Part shown: piece after piece, positions 22,490 through 34,365 of the stretch
Numbering within the stretch: position 1 is the first letter of the stretch
Layout: each line of letters opens with the position of its first letter
Assembly (NCBI GenBank): GCA_001972305.1
Contig: BDDD01001636.1
Location: forward strand, 149,199 to 213,198
DNA length: 64,000 nt
DNA from: Cephalotus follicularis
Taxonomy: Eukaryota; Streptophyta; Magnoliopsida; Oxalidales; Cephalotaceae
Direction: 5' to 3'
Translations under genes and position numbers: made by a program
Notes under the pieces: model-generated
What the model saw: the letters and a program-made list of their open reading frames with translations, nothing else
The model's database searches: none
Told to the model about the DNA's origin: nothing

Positions 22490-23090
22490 ATCACGTGAGG
22501 CGCTTATGTTGGTTTCTCCCCGAGCGTTAGTTATGCTGTGCGTTTTGGTGTTAGTATGGTTGAGCAGGGGTAGCGGGGGACAAGGCATCTTCCCAGGGGA
22601 GCTTAACTGAGCACGTGAGCCGTGCGTTCATCTCTCCCCCGGTGTTAGGGTCTTTACGCTTCAGCCCAGGCCCTCTCCCCGGGCATGTTTAGTTCGCTGG
22701 TGTTTAAGTGAGTCGGTGTGGTGCACGTGGCCCTCTCCCCAGGCATGTTTGTCCACAGGTTGTTAAATGTGCTCATGAGTTGCACGTGTGTGCTCTCCCC
22801 AGGCTTTTGCATGATAAGTTAAGTGAACTTGTGAGGACCACGTGGGTGTTCTCCTATGGCATAAGTGATGCAGCACGTTTGAAGCCTTGGTTAAGTAAAG
22901 CTTTGGGCACCAGCAGGAGAGGAGTTGGATCCCCTGCCCGGTTGCCCCGTTAGCTGCGCGCCCAACCCAGTCTTTCTCCTCGGGCTTTTTGCGCGATAGA
23001 TCCCTTGGGAGTCTTGAGATGTCTTCTCGGGCAGTTTTACTTTGAGAGGGTTGTTGGCAAAGAGTGCCATCCCCAGCAGGACACGTGTTC
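22490..23090 (+). promoter_or_regulatory. Cluster of six palindromic G-boxes (CACGTG)
   Basis: CACGTG occurs at 22492, 22612, 22724, 22783, 22839 and 23082. Those at 22724 and 22783 sit in degenerate ~60-bp repeats that also carry CCTCTCCCC(A/G)GGCATGTTT or a relative. CACGTG is the core bound by plant bZIP and bHLH factors (established); a role in this LTR is inference. The G+C-rich context differs strongly from the satellite around it. Confidence 0.6.
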
Positions 23091-23119
23091 CATAGTTTGA
23101 GCAGGAACGGGTCTTGACA

Positions 23120-24213
23120 TATGTTTTAAGTCGTTTTGGACTTTCTTTTTTCAGACAATACAAATACATCATTGTAAGTTTCTTTAGAGACAGTTTTTTC
23201 ACCGGTGTCAGAAGGAAACGAAACTTGGTCGGGTCATTGGAAACGAGCCGCTGATCAATACACAAGGCTACGCCGTGTTTTCGGGAAAAATTCGCATTCT
23301 GAGATCGTTTAGTGGGTCAATTTATCGTATTTATATTTTAGGGGTGTAATTGTAAATTGTAAAAATTATGTTTTAAGTCGTTTTCGGCTTTCTTTTTGCA
23401 GACAATATAAATACATCATTATAAGTTTATTTGGAGAAAGTTTTTTCACCGGTGTCAGAAGGAAATGAAACTTGGTCAGGTCATTGGAAACGAGCCGCTG
23501 ATTAATACTTAAAGCTACGCCATGATTTCGGGGGTAAATTTGCGTTCCGAGATCGTTTAGTGGGTCAATTTATCCTATTTATATTTTAGGGGTGTAATTA
23601 TAAATTTCTAAATGTTATGTTTTAAGTCGTTTTCAGCATTCTTTTTGCAGACAATATTAATAGATCATTGTAACTTTCTTTCGAGACAGTTTTTTCGCCG
23701 GTGTCATAACAAAACCAAACTTGGCCGGTCTATTGGAAGCTCACCGACGTTCAATACTCACCGCTACGCCATGATTTTTGGGGCAAATTCGAGTTCCGAG
23801 ATTGGTTATTGGGTCAATTTAACGTATTTATATTTTAGGGGTGTAATTATAAATTTCTAAAAGTTATGTTTTAAGTCGTTTTTGGGTTTCTTTTTGCAGA
23901 CTATATAATTACATCGTTATAAGTTTTGTTTGAGACAGTTTTTTTGCCGGTGTCATAACGAATCGAAACTTGGCCAGTTCATTTTAAATCAGCCGTAAAT
24001 CAATACTCACCACTACGCTGTGATTTCCAGGGGAAATTCGGGTTCTGAGATCGTTTAGTTGGTCAATTTATAGTATTAATGTTTTAGGGGTGTAATTGTA
24101 AATTTCTAAAAGTCATATTTTAAGTCGTTTTTGTCTTTCTTTTTTCAGACAATATAAATACATCATTGTAAGTTTATTTGGAGACAGTTTTTTTGACGGT
24201 GTCAGAAGGAAAC
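23120..24213. repeat. Satellite array, about 4.4 monomers
   Basis: Same monomer, with landmarks near 23153, 23400, 23648, 23898 and 24147. Interrupted on the right by Gypsy-A, which begins within ...GTCAGAAGGAAAC. Confidence 0.95.
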
Positions 24214-25704
24214 TGTCACACCCTGTTCCCATAACAACAATAATAATGGTAGCAATCAACATAATATCCGGCTTATACAATTTTACACAGAAATAAAAAC
24301 TTTCAACACGATTAATAACTTGCGGAAGAATTCAATTATAATCCGAAATAACATCGTAACACGCATCCCATACTACGTGTTACCAAAATACGACATTTCA
24401 TTGTTAATTGCCCTCAAAACGGAGCGTGATTAAGACATGTCGATACAATATTTCATTAAATACAGAACCCATACTTAATGATTATCCATCAAATACGGTA
24501 ATACATTATTCCAAATTGGTAATGTCATAAACCATTATACAATAATCAAGTACAAGATTCCATCATTTCAATAGCCAATTGATACAATCACCCAACTGAT
24601 AATTCTTAACAAGCACGTCTCATCATTCTCTTAAAACACGAGTATGATTATTACAATACAATACAGTTAAAATAACATTAAGGAAAGAAGCTTCCAACAC
24701 AGCTTCAGCAACACTTGTCCGATTGCCCGTGTCAATCTGAAATTGTAGGGGGTTAGCATTTGTCCTCACTCGGCTAAGTAGAGAAAGTATAAATAACTTT
24801 CAGGATCAACAATAATGTAAATCATGTAATGAATGCATAATGATGCAGTACAATATATATACAATACGTATTTGTATATGTATCTCGATCAATAGTTACG
24901 CAACCATGCCAAGTGCCTACATCAACACAAATCATCAGTCATGTCACTAAGGACCAATCAATTCAATCAGTATTCGATAACCACCACCCCTAGGTTAGCA
25001 TTATCTCACGTCGATGCTAACCGGCCCATAGGCGGAGGAAAACTCGATCAATAATTGACACTAACCGGCACGTAGCGGAGAAAAGTTCAACAAACAAATT
25101 AGTCTAACCGGCACATAGGCGGAGGATAGCTCATAGTGTGGACGTCAACCGGCACGTGGCGGAGGAAGACCATCTGGTGTGGTGTCCCTAGCCATCTCCT
25201 GGCCCCTAGAGCACAACCTGCCATTAGCGTAAGTGACAACCTCCGTCACCGCACTAACAACGTAACAATCACAATCAATCAAACAATTCAATCATTGATG
25301 TTAACCGGCCCGGAGCTAGGAAAGCACACAGCTAACCGTCCCCTGGTGCTAGGAAAGCTCAATCAATCGAAAAATCAAAATTTTCCAAGTAATTCATAAG
25401 TTATAAAATACTTGAAATAATACATTTATTCAAAATGTAAACAGTCTTTGAAATCATGTTTCAATCCTTCGAAAATATACATTTAACAAATATGCATTTT
25501 CGTGTAAAATAATGATTTGTTATAAAATCATGTATGCACTTCTAAAATGATAAAACACTTTAGAATTCAATCACATTTCAATTCACAATTCAGTTCACAG
25601 TTCAATTCATACCTACATCGACTCTAACCGACACAAGGCAAGGAAAGCTCGACCAATCCACAATAATATGCAAGCAGACATATGCTCAAAATACAACCCG
25701 ACCC

Positions 25705-26065
25705 TTTCGGCGTCGACACCTAACCTCTATGCGCCAAATCGTTCATATTAGTCACTTAAGCATCACCGCTTAACCCTAGGCATCAACGCTTATACCCTTT
25801 AAGCGTTGGAACTTTAACCAGTGACTTAAGTGTCAACAATTGTCCTTGATGTCGACGCTTCAAGGTAAGGATCCTTAAGCATCAGCGTTCATTGCTTTGG
25901 CGTCGACGCTTTGAGGTAGGACCTCAAGCGTCAACATCCACGTGTCCATCGCTGCGCACATTCAAACCAGGGCGTCAACGCTTTCCTTAAGCGTCGACGT
26001 TTATCGCGAAGTCAGTGTACACACCTACACGTAACAGTCCATAGCGTCGACGCTTATCGTCTAAG
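25705..26065 (-). repeat. Mini-palindrome array (AAGCG dialect) in Gypsy-A left LTR
   Basis: More than ten units such as GGCGTCGACGCTTTG (near 25901), AAGCG-TCGA-CG (near 25993) and AGCG-TCGA-CGCT (near 26043), plus imperfect TTAAGCA-TCAC-CGCTTAA (near 25762-25780). This is the same dialect as in the Copia LTRs, although this is a Gypsy element. The matching array in the right LTR is at 37527-37905. Confidence 0.85.
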
Positions 26066-26689
26066 CATCGCAGTTAGAGAAGATCGAAAACATCTTCTTC
26101 AACACGTTCAATACCAGGAGATCAACATGCATAATTACACATGCAATTCGATCCACAATCATTTCAATCACAATATACAAGGCAGGTTAGCCACTCATAG
26201 CAACCCTAACACAAATCACACCATTCACACACGAAGGGAAAATCATCACAAAACGTGCATGCAATTCAATCCACAAAGTTCACGCATTTCATCAATGATA
26301 AACATCATTCTTGAAGTCAAATAAGCAAGTGTAAATCCCCTACTATTACCCCTACCTCTGATTCTGAGTTAGGAATCACAGTAGCAACAGCACAGTCGAG
26401 CCGCAGGTTCAATTGCCGAACCTTTCCAATAACGGTTGAACCGAAGCCGGTTCTTGCTAATTGATCCTTTCCACTGCCAAATCCAATTGCCGCACACACT
26501 GCGCATAAACACATTTCATTACGATCAACGCACGCAAAACATTGTCATCGCCGAAACGTCGACCGGATTTCGGCCAACTCATCCAGCTTGCGAAACACAC
26601 ATAAACGGGTTCCACATTGAACGGTCTACTAAAAACCGATCAAGACTCACCGTGAATCGGTGCCGAACGCCGCGCCACGGCCGGCAGCG

Positions 26690-26860
26690 AGTTGTGACTC
26701 ACTGAGTCAACTCGCCGGACCTCAACAGGTCCGATCGCCACCCAAAAACGCCACACATTCACCAGTTATACGCGTCACTGCCCGTGACTCACCGAGACTC
26801 GACGCCAAACGCGCGGTCTCAAGCGACAGTGAGTCGACTCACCGAGTCAACTCGGCCAAG
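26690..26860 (-). promoter_or_regulatory. TGACTCA/TGAGTCGACTCA cluster in Gypsy-A LTR
   Basis: TGACTCACTGAGTCAACTCG (from about 26695), GTGACTCACCGAGACTCGAC (from about 26780), then the perfect 14-bp palindrome GTGAGTCGACTCAC at 26829-26842 followed by CGAGTCAACTCGG. TGAGTCA/TGACTCA is the GCN4/Opaque-2-type bZIP core (established). The palindrome shares the central TCGA of the other arrays. A regulatory role is inference. Confidence 0.55.
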
Positions 26861-27515
26861 TGATTCCGGCCAAATCACGCCTCACAGGTGGTCAAAATGG
26901 GTAGAGCGGGCCTTCTACACCATAACCCACGCCATCCGCGATGCTAACGGCGTCGGGAAACGCTCGGTAGAGGCGCGACAGTGGCGAGGAAGAAGAAGAA
27001 AAAGAAGATAAAAGAGGGGATGAGGGAAGAGCTTACCGGCGGTAGGCGTGCCTGGGTGGTCCGCTGTCCTCTCCCGGTCACGTGGCTTGCTCCGGCGTCG
27101 TCTCCGGTGCCCTCTCTCCCTCTCTCTCCCGCTATCTCTCCCAGTCTCTCTCTCTCTCTCGTCTGTAGGTTCCTCTTCGCACTGGCGCGCTATGCACCAG
27201 TGTCTCCCCCCTTCTTCTTTTATTATTTTGCTTACTCCTTAGTAGTTTCTAGTAAAATACTAAGGTATGGGTCCCGATTTTTCCGTGAATCGCGACATAA
27301 ATTATCCAAACGACCACCAAAATAATTGCAATAAAAATACGAACATTTGGGCTTTATTGTCGCGCATTAAAAATAAGTTTTATTAGCCGTCTTAGTTAAC
27401 ATGATTACGACTTAAATGCATAATGCCTTTTTATTACTCCGGGCTCTATCGATTTTATCACAATTGTACACGCACCAATTTCATAATAATTATTTATGAA
27501 ATTCGGAGCGTTACA

Positions 27516-29076
27516 TCCTCCTCTCCTTAAAGAAATCTCATCCCGAGATTCCCTAGATTAAACATGTGAAGGTAGAATGCCTTCACTTCTTCCTCACGTT
27601 CTAAGTGGCTTTCCAAGCCCATGGTATTACCATCACACTTCCACTCATATCGAGCTTCAGATCTCGATACATCTTGTTAACCGCCGAATGTACGAAAAAC
27701 TGGAGCGATAGGCTTGTGACCACAGCTCATCCACATCAAACCATTCATAATCATACGATCCATAGTCATAAGGTTTATGACCGTACATTCCGTAACCGTA
27801 CAATCTGTATTCGTTCGATATGTAACCGTACTATATCCAATCACTGGGTCTCCAAGAACCCAACATATCACATATTATTATTCCGCAGCTTCAAATAACT
27901 CCAATTACCACTTTATCAATCATATCACATCAGCGGAATAATCAATTGAATACATTTCAACTCTTATAATCTCCCGAAAATCGGGCATGAAGTATTCGTT
28001 TACAGGACTATGCCCCCTGTTAAGAAAACACATTTTATATATTGACACTCCCGAAGGAGGAACCAACAGTTCAGAAATGGGCTCAGCCCTCAACAACCAC
28101 AATTTAGATCCGAATCATCATTATAATATCTCAAGTGATGGATCCATTAAAATCATAATATTAGAATTTATCAAAATTTTGGCATGAAGTATTCGTTTAT
28201 CGGACTCCATGCCACCTGATAAACCACAGTTTATATGTTTGGGGACCAACCCTCATCTCATCACAATCTATATGCTGGGGGCTCTGCCCACGCCAGACTA
28301 CATCTCAACTAAATCCAAATATATCATTTGCATGCAAAGGACAATCCTTTCAATACCCTCAATGATGGGTTTGATCATATCCAATAATATCATACGCATG
28401 CGAAGGATAATCACGTCAAAACCTCAAAAGATGGGTCTGATCATATCCAATAATATCATACACCGATCAACTTATGCACTGCCACATGCCGGCAGGTCCA
28501 ATACATCAACACACATTTATTTTGTAGCACTGCCACAAGCCGGCAGGTCATATAATGTACAATAACAAACCTCAAAACATCAGTTCCCATACTTTATTCA
28601 TATAACACAAGATAAGCTAGAGAAATATAATTTCTTACCATGCGTTTGTCTTGACTAATCACTGTAGCTATCATCTGAACCTGAACCTGACCCACTTCAT
28701 TTCAATGAAACGGTCAGCAGCCAATGGCTGTGTACAACATACATATGCAATGGATGCGTGTCTAGGTGTAGCAGATATATATATAATGTCAATCATGTGA
28801 GATGCGTACATAGCATAAGCAATATAAACAATGTCATTTCACATCTATATAAGTCATAACATAATCTGTCATCAACAACTCTACTATATATCATCAACTG
28901 AGTATATATGTCGTTCCAGACCAACATATATAGTCGTTTGTTCACTTAGCTGTCTAAACAGCCATTCAATCATTCATTAGACCGTCAATTCAATCGTCCA
29001 TTCATTCTTGCACTCATTAGTTAGTCCTGAAGGTCCTAACTTCACATCCACTCAATAACGACTATAGACAATCCAT
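27516..29076 (-). other. Gypsy-A interior without recognisable pol core; LTR-like sequence
   Basis: 27560-27700 weakly resembles the 3' end of a Gypsy pol (compare Gypsy-B 40340-40450). From about 27970 to 28560 the sequence resembles the start of element C: shared GAAAATCGGGCATG, GGACTATGCCCCCTGT, CACTCCCGAAGGAGGAA and GGGCTCAGCCCTCA (compare 63565-63685). CACTGCCACA-GCCGGCAGGTC units occur at 28478-28550. The remainder is AT-rich and unassigned. This suggests sequence from a second Gypsy family inside Gypsy-A. Confidence 0.55.
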
Positions 29077-30429
29077 TCAATCAATAACAGTTACGATCAC
29101 TAACAATACGATGTACTTTTGACAATATGAGTAAGCTTTAAAAGTGAGAGTGAAAGCCTTACCTCTCATGATGCTTTTACCGGTATCTCTCCACCGTGAA
29201 GGCCCAGCCGCAACATCATTACCACTCGCAGGTCTAGTTGACCCTGTCGTCTGACCTCTTGTACATTCGGCCTTTGCGTGACCAGGTGCTCCACACCTTG
29301 TACACAATCCATTCCTTGCCCAACAATCCTTCTGCTGATGGCCTATGCGGCCGCAATGGAAGCAAACTCCAGGTCTCGCATTACTCCCTTGACTAGGAGT
29401 ACCCTGAATAGTCATCTATTGAGATATGTTCTTAGTCAATTCCGTCAGAGAATCACTACCTTGCCCCTTCAACGAGGTTGGCCTAGACTGTGTAGAGGTT
29501 TGGTTACTCTGCTGCATACGAGCCCTCTCAGCACGGTCTTCATTCGATATACTTTCCAGCAACCTCACTTTTTGAGCAACCTGTACAAAGGTTTCCAGTT
29601 CCATAGCTCTAATCTCCGACCGAAGATCCGGTCGTAAGCCTTTCAGAAATCTCCGGATTTTCTTCTCATCATCAGCCACCAGATAGGCTGAATGCCTGGC
29701 CAACTCCATAAATCTGGCTTGATATTCGGCCACTGTCATGTCACCTTGACGTAACTCTAAGAGTTCCGTCTCTCTCCGTTCCCGCTCAATCCGGGGTACA
29801 TAGGCCTCCAATAACTCCTCCTGAAACCTATCCCAAGTACTGTCAAGCCCAACTGACTCCCATTTTGCCTTGACCATCTCCCACCAGTGAGTGGCCTCTC
29901 CCCACAACCGATATACAGCAAATCTCAGTTTCTGACCATCGGTGCATTCCATCATGTCAAAGATATTCTCCAGATCTTGTAACCATCTTTCTGGAATAGT
30001 AGCGTTAAGCTCTCCCTTGAAGCTAGGAGGATTCTGTCTCATAAACTTTTCAAGGTTTTTCCCAAACTGATTACCCTCATTACGTGCACCATGGGCGCAC
30101 AAGCGTCGTATCTCCTCCATATTAGTTGCATTGGCAGCCAGATGCTGCAGGAAGTAGTCAGCCATGCGATCCATCGGATCTCTCCCCACATTCGCATTTT
30201 GTGGAACATTTGCTTCTTGAGGATCATTCTCCCCCACAGCTCTAGTTCTTCCACGCTTCCTTCTACCGTCCATTCTGTTTCCTATAAGGAAATGATATAA
30301 ACCATCATCAGGAAGCATTTCATTGATTGCCAAGGAAAATATAGCTTGGATAAATTCCTTATTCAATTTAAGCATACATGGAATATGCTCGATTACCACT
30401 ATTGTAGTATCAATCATTTTGGTTGCCAA
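29077..30429 (-). pseudogene. Gypsy-A gag region
   Basis: Retrotransposon gag capsid-type sequence: ERWLQDLENIFDMMECTDGQ, FAVYRLWGEATHWWEMVKAK, AYVPRIERERRETELLELRQ and FMELARHSAYLVADDEKKIR, all close to the Gypsy-B gag, then two CCHC knuckles (CFHCGRIGHQQKDC and CTRCGAPGHAKAEC, about 29250-29360). Gag forms the particle and binds RNA through the knuckles. No protease or pol core follows. It looks broken. Confidence 0.85.
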
Positions 30430-30466
30430 GGATAGTATCCTAGTGATAGCCTATAATTAAATATAA

Positions 30467-30478
30467 GCTCTGATACCA
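30467..30478 (-). other. Primer binding site of Gypsy-A (initiator-Met tRNA)
   Basis: The minus strand reads TGGTATCAGAGC four bases inside the LTR end (TGTGACA-GCAG-TGGTATCAGAGC). This is the standard plant PBS complementary to the 3' end of initiator-Met tRNA and fixes the element's orientation. Confidence 0.9.
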
Positions 30479-30482
30479 CTGC

Positions 30483-31296
30483 TGTCACACCCCGTTCCCA
30501 TAACAACAATAATAATGATAGCAATCAACATAATATCCGGCTTATACAATTTTACACAGAAATAAAAACTTTCAACATGATTAATAACTTGCGAAAGCAT
30601 TCAATTATAAGCCGAATTAACAACGTAACACGCATCCCATACTACGTGTTACCAAAATACGACATTTCATTGTTAATTGCCCTCAAAACGGAGTGTGATT
30701 AAGACATGTCGATACAATATTTTATTAAATATAGAACCCATACTTAATGATTATCCATCAAATACGGTAATACATTATTCCAAATTGGTAATGTCATAAA
30801 CCATTATACAATAATCCAGTACAAGATTCCATCATTTCAATAACCAATTGATACAATCACCCAACTGATAATTCTTAACAAGCATGTCTCATCATTCTCT
30901 TAAAACACGAGTATGATTATTACAATACAATACAATTAAAATAACATTCAGGAAAGAAGCTTCCAACACAACTTCAGCAACACTTGTCCGATTGCCCCTG
31001 TCAATCTGAAATTGTAGGGGGGTAGCCTTTGTCCTCACTCGGCTAAGTAGAGAAAGTATAAAAACTTTTCGGGATCAACAATAATGTAAATCATGTAATG
31101 AATGCATAATGATGCAGTACAATATATATACAATACGTATTTGTATACGTATCTCGATCAATAGTTACGCAACCATGCCAAGTGGCTACATCAACACAAA
31201 TCATCAGTCATGTCACTAAGAACCAATCAATTCAATCAGTATTCGATAACCACCACCCGTAGGTTAGTATTATCTCACGTCGATGCTAACCGGGGG
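30483..31296 (-). repeat. Gypsy-A right LTR, piece 1
   Basis: TGTCACACCCCGTTCCC onward, collinear with 24214-25030 of the left LTR at a few percent divergence. It ends in ...GATGCTAACCGG at the Copia-2 insertion. Confidence 0.9.
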
Positions 31297-32205
31297 TGAA
31301 TTGTAGTTTCTAAAAATTATCTAAAACTTTTCGTAATTTAAATAATGAACAAAAAAATCAAGCAATAGTAATTTAAACAACAATCTAAAGAGATAGAGTT
31401 AGAGAGATTGCAAACACTAGTTTAGAGTGGTTCGGCGTAACTCTTGCCTACGTCCACTTTTCCCAAGGATCTCCTTGAGTTTCCACTAGTTCTCTGAATA
31501 CAATTCCGGGTGCTATTCGGTACACCTTTATGATTGAACTCAATCACTTACAACACTCTTGGGTTCACTCCCCAATTTCTCTTAGGGTTCACTCCCCTAT
31601 TACAATCAAAATAGATGAAGTAGTGTTTTGATCTAAACCTCTCACAAAGTTGGATTTTACAAGATAAGTTTGCTCAATGTAATTGAATACAAAGATAGGC
31701 TAAGATATAACAAAGAAAGCTTTTGAGATAAGCTTTTAATTTGAATGGTTGATGTGTATTTCTCTTGAATGATCTTTGTGCTTGTGTTTCTCTTCTTGTT
31801 TTTCTTCAAAACATTCGTGTATATATATCTTCTTGCCTCATAGATCCGTTGGGAATGTATTGGGATTGACTCCATAATGGAATGTCCACTACAACTCTGT
31901 CAGAAACTGTTCCAGCCGACCAAAGCGTCGACTGTCACCTTTAAAACACCGATGCTTATGTGACCGTTAGGGATTCCAAGTTTGAATTATCGTGTCAAAG
32001 CGCAGGCGTTCTTTCTTCAAGGGACGACCGGCAGCTCAAAGCGCTGACGCTTAGTCTTGGGTGTCGACGCTTGGGCCAATTTTAATTCTAATTGGGCTCA
32101 CTGGTTTAGACGGCAGACACTTTGCACAAAGAGCTGACGCTTGTCATTAATTCCCTTATGGATTATTATGCTATCTCCCATAATTTTCTTTCCCAATCTC
32201 ACAAT
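31297..32205 (-). repeat. Copia-2 left (sense 3') LTR, approximate
   Basis: Shares with the Copia-1 LTR the end TGAATTGTAGTTTCTAAAAA, the GGTTCGGC..AACTCTTGCCTACG segment, CCAAGGATCTCCTTGAG and an AAGCG-dialect array (31915-32135; clear unit AAGCG-CTGA-CGCTT at 32039-32052). The sense start is not as sharp as in the other copies, so the inner boundary is set by the polypurine tract at 32206. Confidence 0.7.
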
Positions 32206-32749
32206 TTTCTCCCCCTTTTTGTTATCATCTCAAAAAGGGATTAAAAAGCTAAATCCAAACCCATAATGTCATTTGAGCATACAATCCATGCTCCAATTTT
32301 AACTGTTCAACAAATAGTGTTACCATTGTGAACAAGCTACAAAAACAAACATTTCGAACATGTTTTACACATTGAGCTTAAAACCCAACATTGTCACTTC
32401 CCATTTTACAACGGTAAACATGCTGCAAAAATAATCATTCCAACTCCATAATATTTAAACCAGTGCATATAGAGATCAAAACAATACATAGTCCACAATT
32501 GAACAACCTACTAATCCAAACATACCAAAACCAAATATTTCATATAACAAGCTGCAAATGACAAATTTCAAGGCCAAGCATTCCAAAGCCATAATGTACA
32601 CATTGAAATTAAAACAAAACATTGTCATTTCTCATTACACAATAGAACTTGTTACAAATATCACTTCCAATTTATACAAGCTGTAAAACAAACTACAAGT
32701 CCATAGCAGAAATTAACAGAAAATGAAAATGAAAATGAGATGCATATGC
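32206..32749 (-). other. Copia-2 3' non-coding region and polypurine tract
   Basis: The minus strand reads AAAAAGGGGGAGAAAA at the left edge (32206-32220), next to a GATGATAACAAAAAG-like motif familiar from Sirevirus 3' ends. The rest is AT-rich with no domain. Confidence 0.65.
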
Positions 32750-34042
32750 TCATTCGTCCATGTGGGTGCCCTCATCGTCACCACCGACCTCTCCCACCAT
32801 GTCGTCGGTTGCTGCATCATCCGGGGGAGTGTCGTTGTGGCTAGAAGATGAAGAGATAAGTCCTCCGTATTCGATAATGCCCGTGTCAGCAAATTTTTTG
32901 GCAATTCTCTTTTGACGCCTCTTCACGGATTGCATACTCATCTTCATTTCCTCAACATTTTGCTGTAGTCCTTTGATAGCATCAAAGATCTCATCTAACC
33001 TACTCCTCAGAAGATGGACATCCGGAACTTGAGGTTCGATTTGCAGTGGTACATTTTTAGCTTCTTCCCCCAACTCAGCTTCTCCTTCCTCTTCAACTAC
33101 TCGATTGGAGTCCTCATCCCTTGGAATCCACGTACCGAGCCTCTTATGCTTTTTGAACCCCATCCTCCAAAGGGTTCCTTTCCCAAGCTTGTCAGCACTT
33201 TGAAGAGGATGGCTTACTTCTCCAGTAAGATCGATACCGAAGAAGTGGAGAATCTTGGTTATTATATTGCTATAACCCAATCTCGCGTTCTCTCGGTCGT
33301 GAATGGCATGCATGTGGTTTAGCATCAGGAAGAGAACATTGATCTTACGGCCTGTGATCAAGTGATACATTGTGTAGGCTTCCATGTGGGTCACCTCATC
33401 GAACCCACCGGCTTTTGGCAAAATGTGCGTACATACCGCACGGTGTAGGAATCAATAGTGCAAAGGGAGATTCCTAGTATACATTCGCTGAACATGATCA
33501 GCGTTCTCACCAAACAACAATGTCACACAGTCTTCTCTATCGAAATCTTGGCTAGTCACCCAAGACCGTTGGTTCCAACCCCTAACACCAACGTTCGGAA
33601 CATTCAAGATTGTGTTTAGTCTACTTAAGTCCAAGTCAATAGTCTTATTTTTGACCTTAGTGGTTAAGCTATCCATAGAGCTACCTAGTATGTGCACATA
33701 GAATTCTTTCATAAGTTCGGGATAGCTAGGCAAATTTAGAGAGAAAAATGGTTCTAAACCTTGAACCCTAATCCATTCAACAATAGGAAACCCTTCACTA
33801 ATGCAAAAATCAAAATCTAATACTTTGCCTACAAGTATTTTTCTATTGAAATAAGCCTCAGGGTAGCTAGGAAGAGATGGAGTAACCTCTGTTGTGGCAG
33901 ATAGAGTGGCTATCCCCTTCCCCTTTTTCCCAACTGATTTCTTCCTTGCCTTGGAGCCTTGTCCTTCCTCAACATTCTTAGTTCTAGGCATGATTGAAGT
34001 TGTACGAAGGTCAAACTGTGTTTCTCGAGTGATTTTTGCCAA
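32750..34042 (-). pseudogene. Copia-2 post-pol ORF (env-like position; plant transposon-protein-like)
   Basis: Two adjoining open stretches. The first (33452-34042) has a basic N-terminus (KARKKSVGKKGKG), then FNRKILVGKVLDFDF, LPSYPELMKEFYVHI and LNTILNVPNVGVRGWN; the second (32750-33421) has EAYTMYHLITGRKINV, LGYSNIITKILHFFGID, then a coiled-coil-like segment (LLRSRLDEIFDAIKGLQ) and an acidic tail. The globular part resembles the putative plant transposon-protein domain found in many retroelements (Pfam PF20167, from memory). In Sireviruses this position is called env-like. I see no convincing transmembrane segment or signal peptide. Function unknown; the copy is probably broken. Confidence 0.65.
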
Positions 34043-34129
34043 GAAATCGCCAGAGATCGAGTGTTTAGAAATTAGGGTTTGTATAAAGTGCGTAGAAAGG
34101 CGTGGCAGACGGCGCTTTCTATCTTAAAA

Positions 34130-34255
34130 CACGATTAAAGCGTCGACAGTTTGGGGTTAAGTGTCGGCGCTTAGACCAATTTCCCCAATTTCGAACCCTA
34201 ATTTTGCCTTAAAGCCTGACGCTTTAAAAGCAACAGTCGGCGCTTTGCTCTGTTT
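34130..34255 (-). repeat. Short AAGCG-dialect palindrome cluster in Copia-2 interior
   Basis: AAAGCGTCGACAGTTTG, AGTGTCGGCGCTTAG and similar units between pol and the post-pol ORF, so the dialect is not restricted to LTRs. A further cluster lies at 36650-36722 next to the right LTR remnant. Confidence 0.6.
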
Positions 34256-34365
34256 TCTGCAGATTTTTCATAAATGCGCGAGAATGAATGCGAATGATGC
34301 ATAAATGAGAAAACAAGCATTTTGAGCAAGCATACATATTCACAACAATCATAGAAACATGTTAA

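Larger units (their letters stand above)
20120..23119 (+). mobile_element. Solo LTR, 3000 bp, with target-site duplication
   Basis: Begins TGTAACACTCCGTACC and ends ...GGGTCTTGACA, with 5-bp target duplications TATGT at 20115-20119 and 23120-23124 within a satellite monomer (original context GTTATGTTTTAAGTC). TG...CA ends, 5-bp duplication and no internal region mark a solo LTR, formed by LTR-LTR recombination. The start resembles LTRs of plant Gypsy chromoviruses. It contains internal tandem repeats (20815-21040, 21150-21320) and a G-box-rich block (22490-23087). The insertion looks clean. Confidence 0.9.
24214..27515 (-). repeat. Gypsy-A left (sense 3') LTR, 3302 bp
   Basis: From TGTCACACCCTGTTCCC to ...CGGAGCGTTACA. 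Contains the conserved TGTCCTCACTCGGCTAAG block (24760-24777), an AAGCG-dialect array (25705-26065), a TGACTCA/TGAGTCA-rich block (26690-26860), and a CT-rich tract (27108-27170). Directly to the right is a polypurine tract on the minus strand (AAGGAGAGGAGGA, 27516-27529). Short ORFs at 26127-27325 have no family resemblance and are not listed as genes. Confidence 0.9.

Noticed and set aside
26127-27325. ORFs in the right part of the Gypsy-A left LTR, some Arg/Ser rich
   Set aside because: Within an LTR, low complexity, overlapping frames.
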